From Smittia aterrima (Eukaryota; Arthropoda; Insecta; Diptera; Chironomidae): DNA of 64,000 nucleotides. The stretch spans positions 2,738,243-2,802,242 of the forward strand of contig CP093829.1 of the NCBI GenBank assembly GCA_033063855.1, given 5' to 3'. Under the pieces are notes generated by a model. That model saw only the letters and a list, made by a program, of their open reading frames with translations. It was not told where the DNA came from and searched no databases. The translations under genes were made by a program, and so were the position numbers. Shown in pieces: positions 11,388 to 22,392 of the stretch. Every line of letters starts with the position of its first letter. The first letter of the stretch is position 1.

Positions 11388-11715
11388 TAATAATAAGAAT
11401 TGGCTTGGTGTGAAATTCTGTCTGTAGCGTGACGCTCGACTTGACCGCAACTGGTGGCGAGAAAATGAACTAAGCGTCGCTGTGCATGAACCCAAAACTT
11501 CGGAAAACTCGGGAAACATTTTGGAAAAACTTCGGAAAATTTTGGGAAAACTTCGGAAAACTCGGGAAAGTTTTGGAAAAACTTCGGGAAAAATTCGGAA
11601 AAACTCGGGAAAACTTCTGGAAAAGTCGGGAAAATTTCGGGAAAAGTCGGAAAAAGTCGGGAAAACTCGAAGAGATTCGACTCGACGGGCGGCAAAGCCG
11701 CCCCGGGTAAACTAG
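11388..11715 (+). mobile_element. Helitron-like non-autonomous insertion in mth-like copy 8 3' UTR
   Basis: Comparison with sister units shows 328 bp inserted into an otherwise continuous 3' UTR. The left flank ends CTGCTTTCA and the right flank resumes TAAGTGAATAATCG. The right end has a perfect 7-bp GC stem, GGGCGGC-AAA-GCCGCCC (11687-11703), followed after eight bases by terminal CTAG (11712-11715). That is the canonical Helitron 3' end, and the host bases on either side are A and T, the canonical target. A 5' TC end is not seen; the left end reads TAATAATAAG. A short target-site duplication (TAA) from another element type therefore remains possible. No open frame for a Rep/helicase fits. 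Confidence 0.55.
11502..11672 (+). repeat. Degenerate minisatellite inside the insertion
   Basis: About 170 bp consist of variants of a 10-11 bp unit close to TTCGGGAAAAC, repeated some 15-18 times. The long open frames in this stretch on both strands are artefacts of the periodicity. Tandem repeats just inside the 3' end are common in non-autonomous Helitrons of flies. Confidence 0.8.
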
Positions 11716-11784
11716 TAAGTGAATAATCGAATGACTTTTGCTATGATCTTTAAATTCCAGTGACATTTTATGTGGGATTGCTTC

Positions 11785-13165
11785 TCAATGTTTGTAATTG
11801 TCCGAGAAAATCCTTCGATTCTCTTTCTTGGTCGCGAAAATCATGAACAACAGTAAAGCGGAATAGCAAATTGTGATAACAGGGATCAAGCCAGTTCCTC
11901 TCGAATACAGCTTTATTGTACAAGATATAGTCAGAATGACGAAATGTTGTGCGTTGATCCAAAACCTAAAGATTGCGATTATCAGAAAAATATTATTGTT
12001 TATTAAAATTTTTTCTTGCCTTTCCAACTGAACTTCTAACCAACTGTGATTAGAGAAGTTTGCTGACCTTGATAATCGAAACAAAATTATTGAAGTCATC
12101 ACAAGGAAAGCAAAATAACAGGTCAAGTTGAAGAGGGCAATGCTCAAAAAGACAATCTTAATCATTAGATAATAATGAAGACCTTCTGTTAATGCAATCA
12201 AAGTGACCATGAAAACTGTTCCAAAAGCGTAAAAGCAGTAAAACTTGAATCTTTCTGCGCCATCCGATGTCTCTTGTTGCTTCCTAAGACTTCCAGTTAA
12301 TTTTTTTAAAATATTTTCAATTCTTGACTTACCTTGTTGTCCACCAAACATCAAAATTCAACAATGCCATCCACATTACTGTAAAGAAGAAAGAAAAGCC
12401 AAGTCCGTATGCTGCAAAGTATCGTAAGTACTCCAGACTATCGAGCTCCAAAAAGAGAATAAAGGTAGAACTGAGAAGTGCGCAGGTAACGAGACAGAAT
12501 TCGATTTTGCCGCTAAGACTTTTTCGGATTTCTCTGCAAAACACAAAAACCGAAATTGTTGCTATCAGAAGAAGAAAAGAAATCGAAATAGCTAAAAGTA
12601 GAATTCATTAGAAATTAAATTCGGATTAACAAAATATATCGAAGGAACTAACCAACAAGGTTTATATAGAAATGAAAATCATTTTTAAATCCGCAGACGT
12701 GAAGTTCGAAAGAAACTGAGCCATTGTCGGATGTTAAGTCTTGGAAACAATATTCTTCGTGATTTCGAAAGTATCCGCCGACCAAAATTTCTCCATCCTT
12801 GTAAAAATAACTGTTAGAACAAGTTTTTAAATTATTACATTTGCGCTTACTTTGTCCATTTTCCATTCGCTCTGATTTTTGATTTGACTTTTTTCACAAG
12901 TTGGCTCACCAAACAAAATTTTGTAGTCAAGATCCTTCATTTTCTGGATAGTTTCTGTATGAAAATTCATGTCGGCATTGAAGTTCTTTTTTAAGAATGT
13001 TGCGTTACATGTTTCCTGATCTCTGCAGCAAAATCTTACGCAAGGACTGCCATAGTAGCATAATCCTTGCTTATAATTCCTTTTTGCTGAAGTCAATTTG
13101 TGCAGCATTATCAGCACTAAGTAACCGACAGATGCATAGATCACACAATCTTTTTTGCTAAACAT
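11785..13165 (-). CDS. Methuselah-like 7TM receptor, copy 8 (first in array order of transcription)
   Basis: Exons are 13165-12851, 12797-12653, 12591-12333, 12283-12020 and 11965-11785, giving 387 aa. TM3 is of the copy 3 type (FAAYGLGFSF), and exon 2 ends FHFYINLV. The donor of exon 3 is GTAAGT, as in copy 1. The last intron (11966-12019, 54 nt) has a GC donor and is open in frame, so an unspliced product would gain 18 residues. A one-base deletion relative to other copies creates TGA after DNYKH and removes the TGI tail. The 3' UTR contains the Helitron-like insertion at 11388-11715, and no AATAAA is visible near 11335. Confidence 0.85.
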
Positions 13166-13179
13166 TTTTAATATAAAAC

Positions 13180-13214
13180 GAGACTTGTTGTTTCAAGCAA
13201 TCAGTGCGAACTGT
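13180..13214 (-). promoter_or_regulatory. Inr + DPE-like core promoter of mth-like copy 8
   Basis: The Inr reads ACAGTT with its A at 13212, and AGTCTC is at 13185-13180. This is the outermost unit. Repeat similarity fades upstream of about 13,400. Confidence 0.55.
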
Positions 13215-15462
13215 GTTATTTTACTTATTTGTTTTTTATTTCGTTAAATAGAACTTTCAGAGAATTCGAGAGAATCTTTATTGAAAATATTTTTGGCTCA
13301 GAAATTCGTAATTTGTTTCTAAAAGTGAATAATCGCATGACTTTGCTATAATCTTTAAACTCGAAAGTCGAATTTGTTGAGCAATAATCGAAAACATAAC
13401 GAACCTTCAACTTTTATATATTTCCGTGAAAATCCTTTGTCCCGTAAAATTCGTTCGCCAAAAGTGAACATGATCCGGGTTAATAAAAAAATCCATTTTA
13501 TTAATTCCTGTTTTATTTTCATGCTCTGATCCCTTTGTCCGCTCTCCCGTTGGGCGATTCAAACAATTTGGCATTCTGTGTGGTTTCGATTTAAGCAGCA
13601 ACAACAATTAAAAGTTCATCAGGCTAAATGGATATGTGGTGTTGACCACAATACTCTCTCCCCAACCTAACTCTGTCGTACTCTTCGTCCCGATGACAAA
13701 TTAGTTTTCATTTTACGACCGGAAATAAAAGTGGAACGTAAAAAACGCTGAGCGAAGCGAGGAAAACTTGTTAACGAGAAATAAAATCAGTAAGGCTACG
13801 CAAGATAGGAGGAAGCACACCTTTTATTGCATAAAATATTTAAAGGGGATCGGATGGGTCAATTCTCGCTCGACTATGATAAATTTCGCTTTAATTAAAT
13901 AAAGTAAAATCCATTTTCTCTCTCCCAAACTCTCGAATATTTTACGCTTTTCCAGGCTCGAAAGGAAATTCGCATGAGGGTGCAAAGGGGACAACGACGC
14001 AAGGTGTTGCGTTAATCGAGGAGAAAATTAAAATTCATGAACACGCTTCCATGTGCTCATTACTTTTCGCAAACAATAATTAATGCAAAAGGGGGAGTCT
14101 CTGACGGCCTAAAGCATGGAAAATGCTTTACGAGGATTTTCTTAGTTCATCCTCAATTTGTGAGAGAGTCAATGGAGTTAGTTTGCTCATAAAGCAAAAA
14201 GTTTTCCCGTTCACACTTTACTTCCCTGGCTCTTGAGCACACAGTTCATTATGTCAAATTAATTCAGCGCAACTTTGCAGCCAACTTGAAGTTTAACTTC
14301 CATAAATATTTGTTCAATTATGGAGAGTTGCTGAAAAATTATGCAGGAACTGCTCACAACTCTCCTTACGACGTGGATGAATATTTTCTGCATGAAATAT
14401 TCGAGCGATGAAGCGAAAGATGAAACGACGACGAAAAGTTGTTTTGCAACAGTTTTTTTTATGGATTTTCCTTAGCAAAAGCATTTGCACGTACTTCAAG
14501 TGGAAAGCCCTTTAATAAAACTTAAACGAATTGTTAAATGCTGCACTTCTGTTAAGCTTCCTTCTTCATCCCGAGGTCGTTAGAGATGCATTTTGCAGTT
14601 AAAATTGCATAAACTCTATGATGGAAGTAAAGGTAAAAGGAATGTAATATCTCACATTCTTAAATGCAGTGAATCGAGGAGATGAATTTTAAAAAGGAAT
14701 TTTTTTTGCAAATTTATTCAAACGAAAGAATGTTTTCTGACTTTTCGTTATCGTGAGATTTTACATGTTTGATGCAAAGTAGACTCTAATGAAAGTGTTG
14801 TACCTTAAAGCTCATGAAGTATTCAATGCTTTCGAAACCTTTTGGTAGGAAAAAAGTTCTCATGAATGATTTCGACAAGGACTATTAAGCTCACTGACGT
14901 TGTAACATAAAAGTTCAACGCTTTTACGAGTCTCGTTTGAGTTGCATAATCATCGTGTCGATTACAGTCTGGCGAAGCAATCTAGCTAATGACATTTTAG
15001 TTACTTTCGTGAATAAAAGATGTTGAGACGTTGTTTGCTCACAAATGCGACACTTTCTTGAAATAGCAAAACGAGTGCGTCATCTCCAGTTCCCCTTTAA
15101 AGCTGAACTGGCTGGTAATGTCGCTTCGCTGTCGAGGGTAAAGCAAACATTTGAAAGTCGCTGATCGTGTCTGATAAGAGCGTTATCATGGGATTTATGA
15201 ATTCGTTGTGCGTGTATTGTTATCAACTTAAAAGTAAACACAACACTCTCGTCGACCACGCTTGAGTGCAAACATTTCTGCTTTTCCATTTTTGTTAACG
15301 GTCGGAACAAGTCGTTGAGTGATAAAAGAGAAGAAATAATGCGAAGAGTTTTTCCGAGGCCTCCGAAAAATGTTGGCAAGAAATTATTTTATAACGAAAA
15401 AGTTTCTTAATTGTCGTAATTTGTTTTTAATTAATTTGAATGTTTCGTTATTGCCCTTGCAG
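13215..15462. other. Intergenic region upstream of the receptor array
   Basis: Bases up to about 13,400 still resemble the array spacer, including a 3'-UTR-like stretch with TTTATT. The rest is AT-rich sequence with no conserved open frame or RNA gene that I can recognise. A 5' UTR exon of the next gene (plus strand) may lie here, because its start codon directly follows a splice acceptor at 15462. Confidence 0.5.
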
Positions 15463-17491
15463 ATGGCTCATTTGCCGCGTCGACGCTTAAACTCATTGAG
15501 TGACAACAGCACTCCATCGAGTGACATTTCGGAAGGATCCGAATCGTATGAAGCTTCGGGGCATGACTGGCAACTTGATTCGCAAAACTCTCACTCGCTA
15601 ATCGTCGACAATTTGGATTTACGACTCGACAGTTTGAGCTTGGACACAAATTCCATTGCAGAGATCACAGAAAATGAACGAGCACAAATTGAAAGTTTCT
15701 TCAGTGGACTAGGCACAGAAGTGAGTACAAGAAATAAATTATTTTTAGCGCAAAACTCTTCAATTATAATTGCATCAAGTGACACAGTCTGCAGTTAATC
15801 GCGATAAGCTTTTTTGTCGCTTTTTGAATGTTTAAACGAAGCTCTCAAGCATCGCCCTGCAGTTGACAATCAGAGACTCTGAATTGATTATTCATTCGAA
15901 GGAATCAAAATCAAATTTGCATATCGAATTCCATTAAAAATGCATTTCGTATGCTTCGCGCATCGTGTTCAACATGACACGAGAGTCTCTTGATTCTCCG
16001 AGTCGTCTCGTTTCGATTCAAAATAACTTTTTAACTTGATTATTCATATCTCTAGCTAGGGAGCGATTCGAGTCTTTTTATTACTGCGAATTGAGTTGTC
16101 CCGCATTAATAAACTTCTCTCTACAATTATTCGGGTTTTCAAACATTCCCATTCATTCTGGTTAAGACAAGCCCTTTCATTACTCAAACTTAGTCGATTA
16201 ACTCATTCATTTCGAAATAAACAAAATGAGCAATAATTTTATCGTTGCGGCGGGAGTTACAACGACTAATAACGCAACTGGTTTCTCTTTGCTGATAGCA
16301 ACGGCCTTCGTTTCTCCCCTTTTCACTTTGTTATCAAGCTCTTCTTCTTTTTTTATCGTGGTAAAACATTTCTCATTCAGTCAACACAAAAGGGAAGAGA
16401 GAAACTGACATTTAAATCGTCTGGTCGTTAATGTGAATAATCATCGACAAAGGTTTTCACTTCCTGCGCAAAAGTTTCATCCTTTTGGGTGTTCTCGTGC
16501 AGTTCTCTGTCTTCTTCGTCATAAATTTCCGAGGAAAATAATCAAATCACGTCGCAGTGTAATGATTCACCATTTTATAACCCGAGAAAAACTTTTCCTT
16601 GAGCAGAAAATATCGTAAAAGTGACTTTTGTTCTTGGTCTTAACGCAACGATAAACAGCAAAGGAAAAATGTGTTTTTGCATAATGAAAAATCTGAATTG
16701 ACGTCATAAAAAAAGGCTTCAATTTTATATTGGAAACAAAAGCTTTTTTTAGAGCGGAAACTTCACGATAAAGCTCTTTTCGAGAGGCTTACGTGAATAA
16801 AGTTTCGTTCATTAAAGTTATGCAGTCCGATATACAACAATCTGCCGAAAAGCTTTTACTAATCACATTTTTCTCTTTTTTTATCCGACAGGTTTACGTC
16901 AGCTCATCCCTTGCAAACCTCTATGAGGGAGTAAGGAAGAAGGACTGGCGTTTGGTGTTCACGGGCATCCCTGTCTTGCTATACGATAAAGGATCTGCTC
17001 GAAGTCGAAGTTCACCGCGTGTAACGTTTGTCCTTGCAGAGCGAGGAACGTGCTTTGCTTTGTGGAAGGATACAATCGATAATTTGTCAAATTACAAGGT
17101 TTCCGGACCAGCTTTTCACACAATGTGTCTTTCAACTGGTAAGTTGAATTAAACTTTTGGCGAAATAAACGTTTTTCAAATTGACTTCCGCCCCACAGAT
17201 CACAGAAAAGTTATTGGATTCAGTTTCGATTCGAACGAGTCTGCAATTGAACTTTGGCATTGTGTTGAACGTTTGGTGAGCAACCCAGAGAACATTGCTC
17301 TGTCATCGCCAGGACGCAAGAAGAGATCTAAGAAGCAACGATCTAAACCCATCGTGCTACCACCCAAATCTCAAATATCTCATCCCTGTCAATTCTTACA
17401 CGTGACGAAAGTAACTGCTTATGACACGCCTCGCTTCTTCAGCTTGCAAGCGTTTGTTTCGTCGTCGTCGAAGCGATATGAGGATTATTAA
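15463..17491 (+). CDS. WH1/EVH1-like plus CRIB-like protein, putative Cdc42/Rac effector
   Basis: Exons are 15463-15720, 16892-17138 and 17199-17491, giving 265 aa with frame kept. The ATG follows a CAG acceptor, so a 5' non-coding exon lies upstream. Residues 1-86 are Ser/Asp-rich (SDNSTPSSDISEGSES). Residues about 87-190 look like a WH1/EVH1 fold: SSLANLYEGVRKKDW, then FHTMCLS, then GFSFDSNESAIELW. A Lys/Arg-rich stretch (GRKKRSKKQRSK) comes next, followed by ISHPCQFLHVTKV, which matches the CRIB consensus I-S-x-P-x-x-F-x-H except for its terminal HVG. The order WH1, basic, CRIB is that of WASP, but no proline-rich or VCA region follows. The protein ends about 27 residues after the motif. 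The role as GTPase effector is inferred, and I do not recognise a named orthologue. An AATAAA lies near 17655. Confidence 0.65.
15721..16891 (+). other. Intron 1 of the WH1/CRIB gene
   Basis: This is a 1,171-bp intron with donor GTGAGT and acceptor ACAG. The sequence is AT-rich, and I see nothing else in it. Confidence 0.7.
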
Positions 17492-19766
17492 AAGAAGAGT
17501 TTTCTACATAAATTGATAATTAAGGAAATATTTCAATTAGAGTAAGTTCACTTTACACAGTCTGATGCACTCAAGTTGATAGCTTAAGTCCTCAACCAAC
17601 GTACATTAAATTTATTTTTAATTGAAAAACTATTCTCGTTTGTATCGCGTTGGGAAATAAAAAGAATCATCATTACGAGTTGTAGAGCGAGCTTTTAATT
17701 TTCCTCATTTTCTGAAATTAAAATCTGAGTCAATGTGCTTCATCTTCTTATCATTTTGTACCTCATCTCTTCAACTACATGAAGTGTGTTTTAAATCCTT
17801 TAATTACGATGGAATTAAAAAGTGACGAAGTCAACTGTTGTGGTTGAGAAAGAGGATTCAAAGAAAGAAATGACAAGCCAAGATAATTAAATTAAATTTA
17901 CTTTCAGAAAAGTTCAAGTGAATTAAAAATAGAAAAACGTGTTAAGATAAGAATTCTTTTTCTCTGCTTTTCGTTTGTGTTAAGTAAATATTTGTCTGTG
18001 ATAATTAATTAGTAAAGAGATGAAAATCTCTTTGTTTGATCAGAGAGTTGCATAAGATGCGATGAGTGTAGACGACGCTTGGATTTAATTGTTTGCTTAA
18101 CGCTTGTAATCCTCAATTTCCTTCTTGACATTGTCTCAGATTTTATGACAAACATTGACTCGATGTACGTTCGTAAGAAGAAAAGGAAAAGATACAACGA
18201 AGCGACTGCTTGCGAATTAAAATTTGTTATTAATCCAGTTTCCATGCCATTGCAGAAGGAAAACTGTCACATTTTCCTTTCTTCTGTTCCATTTATGCTC
18301 TGAGGAAAATTTATGTTCTCTTGAGACACTGTGACGCAAAGGCACACGAAACATTTAGAAAATTAATTAGGATTAACAGCAAACATTTAATGAAATCTCG
18401 GGGGCGAGGAAAATGTGTTTTTTCCGCTCAATAAATTTTCCACAGACGCGCGCGATTGGAAAACAAGATTTTTCGCAGTTTTCATAGCTAGAAACAGAAT
18501 CTTTACTGGAGAGTCGATATCAAATCAAATGAAATACCGTTTTCTATGTAATCTCGAAGAAATATAATTCGCAACGTAAATATTAATCGCAAAAGAGAAG
18601 AAAAAAAAAATCTTTCGGTGAAATAAGGTTTTAGGTTAAGAATGTAAAATGAAATCGTCGGAAAAATATTTGCAATGAAATAAATGTAATCGAAAGACGA
18701 CAATGTTGTTATCAATTCGCGAGGGATCTCTTTCCGAAGCTTGTGAGAAGAGGATACATTTCAATGGGACCCGAAAAGCTCTCAAAACTTTTCAATTCCT
18801 TGTTGGCTGAAGAAAAGATTTTCTTTTAATTCACCGCTTTCTTTGAATTGAAAACCTTTTTTCCCCGAAGATGAGTTTATTGATTTTACTTCCGCCCCTT
18901 CTCGACAACTTTATCTTGATGGTCGTCTCAAGTTCGTTGATGAATGGAACCCACAACAATTTTTATCTAAAAAAAAGATTACGGGAAATATTTTGTTGTG
19001 CGGCAAACGAAAATATGTTTTGATGGAGCAAAGTTCTTTCTATTTTATTATTTCGCTGTCACGAGCACTGTCGGGGCTTGTTTCTTTATTCATCGATGCT
19101 GCTACGTAGGACTAAAATGACATCGAAAAGTCTGTTGATCGCTTCCATTCAATTTCCTCTCAGTTTGTCGACAAATTCGAATGAGAAATGATAAGAAAGT
19201 GGAGAATGCTGAAAGGAAAAACCATTTGATGAAACTCAAATGTGTCAATTTTAGATTGGAAAACTCGAAATTATGCTTTTTAGGAAAAAGTTTATCCGGA
19301 AACGCTTCGATAACAATATCGATCGATTGATAAACGAAAACGACAAAAGCATCACAAATAATTTAGATGGAAAATATTTTCCGAGCTTTAAGCTCAAAAT
19401 TGAAAGCTAAAACTTAAAGTGAATTTAAAATTCTTTTATTTACAAATCTTCTTTAAATAATTTAACAGATAAGACTTTAATCACAGGACGGAAGAGAAGA
19501 ATTTGAAAGTTTAACGATTAAATTAATTCTTTCGCGACAAATAAAATTATAAAACTTTTTTTTAATGAAGAGACAAAGAAAAGTTCCCGGAATGTCTAAA
19601 GCAGTCGAAACTATCTTGTCTACTTCGTCCTTCTACTTCTTGTAAGAAAGTTTCCTTGAAGAATTTTTATTTTTTGGTTATCGTAGAGAAAAAAAAGTGA
19701 AAGAAGAAAGTTTATAAACTCTAACAAAGAAATATGAGGAAACTTAAAGAGAAAACCAACTTTAAA
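17492..19766. other. Intergenic region, no gene seen
   Basis: It contains the 3' UTR of the WH1/CRIB gene up to about 17,670 and, near 19,440-19,766, the probable 3' UTR of the minus-strand gene to the right. The middle is AT-rich with short frames only. Confidence 0.5.
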
Positions 19767-22392
19767 CTAACTCGATTCGTCAGCTGTTTGGAATGGCCAC
19801 AGTTTTTCTGATATCACGGTTCCCTTTTGAAAAGAAGTCTCGGATTCTTTTGGATCATCGACTTGGAATGAAACACTGAACACTTGCTCTTGTTTATCAT
19901 CCGAAACGCTTCGTCTTGTTTTGTGTTTATGAGAATTCTCTTTTCCGCTCTTCGGATGTTTATTTTCACTTTCAGGCTTATCGGCATTGTCATCAGACAA
20001 GAAATTACCGAAGGAGTTATCCAATAAGCTCCACAAACTTTCCATTGGAGACTTCTTATCGTCGTCTCCTTTCTTCGACAATTGCTTGTGATCTTTCTTC
20101 TTGAGCTGCGATCGATTAAACTCCGGTCCCTCGTCAGTATTCGTGACGTGTTCAACGATTGGATTTTCCTTTCCTAGGATTGGTCTTATCTTCGGTAAAT
20201 TGCTTTCGACTCCTCCATCGTCATTCTTTAAACCATAAGTCTTTACTTTCGAGTGTCCTTCGATAATCAAATTATAAACGGGCCATCCAACATTCACTTC
20301 CGGTTGAACATAATGCTTCTGCTCTTGTCTAACAACATTCATTGCGGCAAATGTCGTTGAAGATGGCTCAGAGCTGGTTTTCATTGTAGTTTTCATTTGT
20401 TGCGGTCTCTTCGTTGGGGTAAAAGTTGTCGCATACGATGAAGACGTTAGCATCGAGTTGATATCTTCCGGACTGTAAATGTTCGATGTGTATTCAATCT
20501 CGTAAGCGGACGATGGAATTTTTGTGAAAGGCGATGCAGTCTCCGTCTGTAGAATTGAGTGAAGCAATGGCTTTGTGGTCTCAACATGAGAGTTTGGCAT
20601 CATGTGTCCATTGAGCGTGGGGCTATTATGTTTAACTGTTGTTTGCGTAGACATTGAGATTGTGGGAGATGTTGACGACGGTTCTGTTTATGGAAGATGA
20701 AAGAAGCAATTGTCTATCGTCAGTTTAATCTCGAGAAAGTTTTGTTGTTTAAAACATCGCTCAGGGCTCTCCATATCGAGAGAATATAACAAAAAAGAAT
20801 TGTTTGTTTCATTTAATTACCTGGCAATCGATCAGATGGTGGCACAGTAGGAAGGAACGGGAATTTCGTTGATGTTGGCGTCACGTTTGGTCTCGAGAGC
20901 TTCATCGGGTTGATTAAATTTTCCGGTCGAGGTTCTGTGTAAACATTCACTGGAGTTTGCCATCCGAAATGCTGTTGATGTTGCTGCTGTTGATAATGAT
21001 TCTGGGATGACGAGGAGTGTGAGTCAGCGACGTGCTTCGGAGGTGGTGGCATCAACCGTTGTGGTAGCTATCAAAGCATCGAAAATGAGAAATTGTTTCG
21101 GAGAGAGAAATAACCGAGACTTACGTATTGCGGTTGCTGTTGTTGATGATGAAGCGGCGAAGAGTAATAGTGTTGATATGGCGGTGAATAATAAGTTCGC
21201 TTTATTGGCCCATAACCGAATTTATCTTTTTGCTTTATCGACGAGAGCTTCTTCGATGGAACGCCCAGCAAGAGAATGTCGTTCTTATTCCGATTCGATG
21301 AACCTTCTCCCCAGTAACGGACTCGGTCAAGCACTGGTGGCATATAATCGTACGTTGGATCTTTCAAAGGATCTCCTCGTCCTACCGGCTGCCACGCTAC
21401 GAGAACGAGACGATAGTAAAGTAATGACAATTGTTTTCAGAGCAAACATTTGCATAAAAATTGGATTCACGTTCTATGCAAGAGTTTTTGGATTTACAAT
21501 TCGTAAAAGAAACATTTTCCCTCTCAACGAGCAGCGCACATCTGTTACCGCATAATTCCAATTGATGCTGTTTTATGGAACAGCGAAATCGTAAAATCAA
21601 CTCGAACAATATTTACTCAGGTTTGCTTTCGATTCCAATCTTCGCAAACGATGATGAAGTTCCAAATAAACTTCGTAAGCTTTAAACTATCGAAGTCCCT
21701 TGGCAGCTCACAGACGGTCGCCACTTGGGATGGGAAAGAGAGAAAGAAAAATTCAATTTTGCCAATGAATGCGAAATGACGAGATTTCTTTTTCGTCTAC
21801 TTCAACGACATTGCTATTCAGTCTCATCCTTGGAAGTTACATGAATAGATAACGAACTCTCGAAAGAATCGTTGATTATGTCAGCGGTTGTGGCTTTAAT
21901 CGGCTTTGGAGTATTTTCTGTTATCTGCGATTGGCGAATAAATTAGAGTCGAAACGCGAGAAGAAAGAAAGCGAAAGTAGAATTAAGAGCAAAGTCATTA
22001 TGATCGTCCATCGACGCGTAACGTTGAACAAGAAGAAGAAGTCAGGAGTCGTCGTCATGTGGTTAGAGAGACATGCGAGAAGATGAAAATGAAAACGGAG
22101 AAAATAATCGAGAACGCACAAAAAGGTCTCGTAGTGAATACGAGCTCAATTGAATCGTGACGACAATTCTTAATGGCAATCACGATTTTTCGCTTCGCGA
22201 CATCAGACAAAAACTGCAAGAATCCTAAGAAATAAAAGAAAGAAAGAAAGAAGTCAACTCACCAGATTGAGCGGTTTCCCTCTCATTTGTCATGAGTTGT
22301 TGCTTGGTGGTCTGTGGCGGCTGATCGCCAAGCGCAACGTTCAACAGCATAAAGACTAATATGAAAATAATCCGGTGCCTCATGAAAGACAT
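19767..22392 (-). CDS. Secreted low-complexity protein, function unknown
   Basis: Exons are 22392-22263, 21396-21125, 21067-20821 and 20683-19767, giving 521 aa in frame. The N-terminus (MSFMRHRIIFILVFMLLNVALG, with cleavage likely before DQPP) is a good signal peptide. A second in-frame ATG at 22383 also gives one. No membrane segment follows, so secretion is likely. The mature chain is Pro/Gln/Ser/Thr-rich: a QQQQPQY run, PPPPKH, a His/Gln stretch (residues about 135-165) and a Thr/Ser-rich part. A better ordered segment reads VNVGWPVYNLIIEGHSKVKTYG. The last 130 residues are Lys/Asp/Glu-rich, with KTRRSV as a possible furin site. There are almost no cysteines. I do not recognise the family; a cuticle, matrix or precursor role is possible but not shown. 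Confidence 0.7.

Larger units (their letters stand above)
1..13214 (-). repeat. Tandem array of eight mth-like GPCR genes
   Basis: Eight head-to-tail units lie on the minus strand. The exon 1 ATGs are at 1521, 3132, 4699 (with an extra ATG at 4705), 6349, 7953, 9567, 11231 and 13165, so spacing is 1.57-1.66 kb. The last step is 1.93 kb, or 1.61 kb once a 328-bp insertion is removed. Each unit contains promoter, five exons and 3' UTR. Where an AATAAA signal is visible, it sits only about 80-100 bp from the Inr of the next downstream copy. Bases 1-10 resemble the spacer that precedes the next promoter, so the array probably continues to the left of the window. Confidence 0.9.

Noticed and set aside
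11375..11766. Overlapping 70-100-codon frames on both strands
   Set aside because: They are by-products of the decamer minisatellite, whose unit rarely forms stops.
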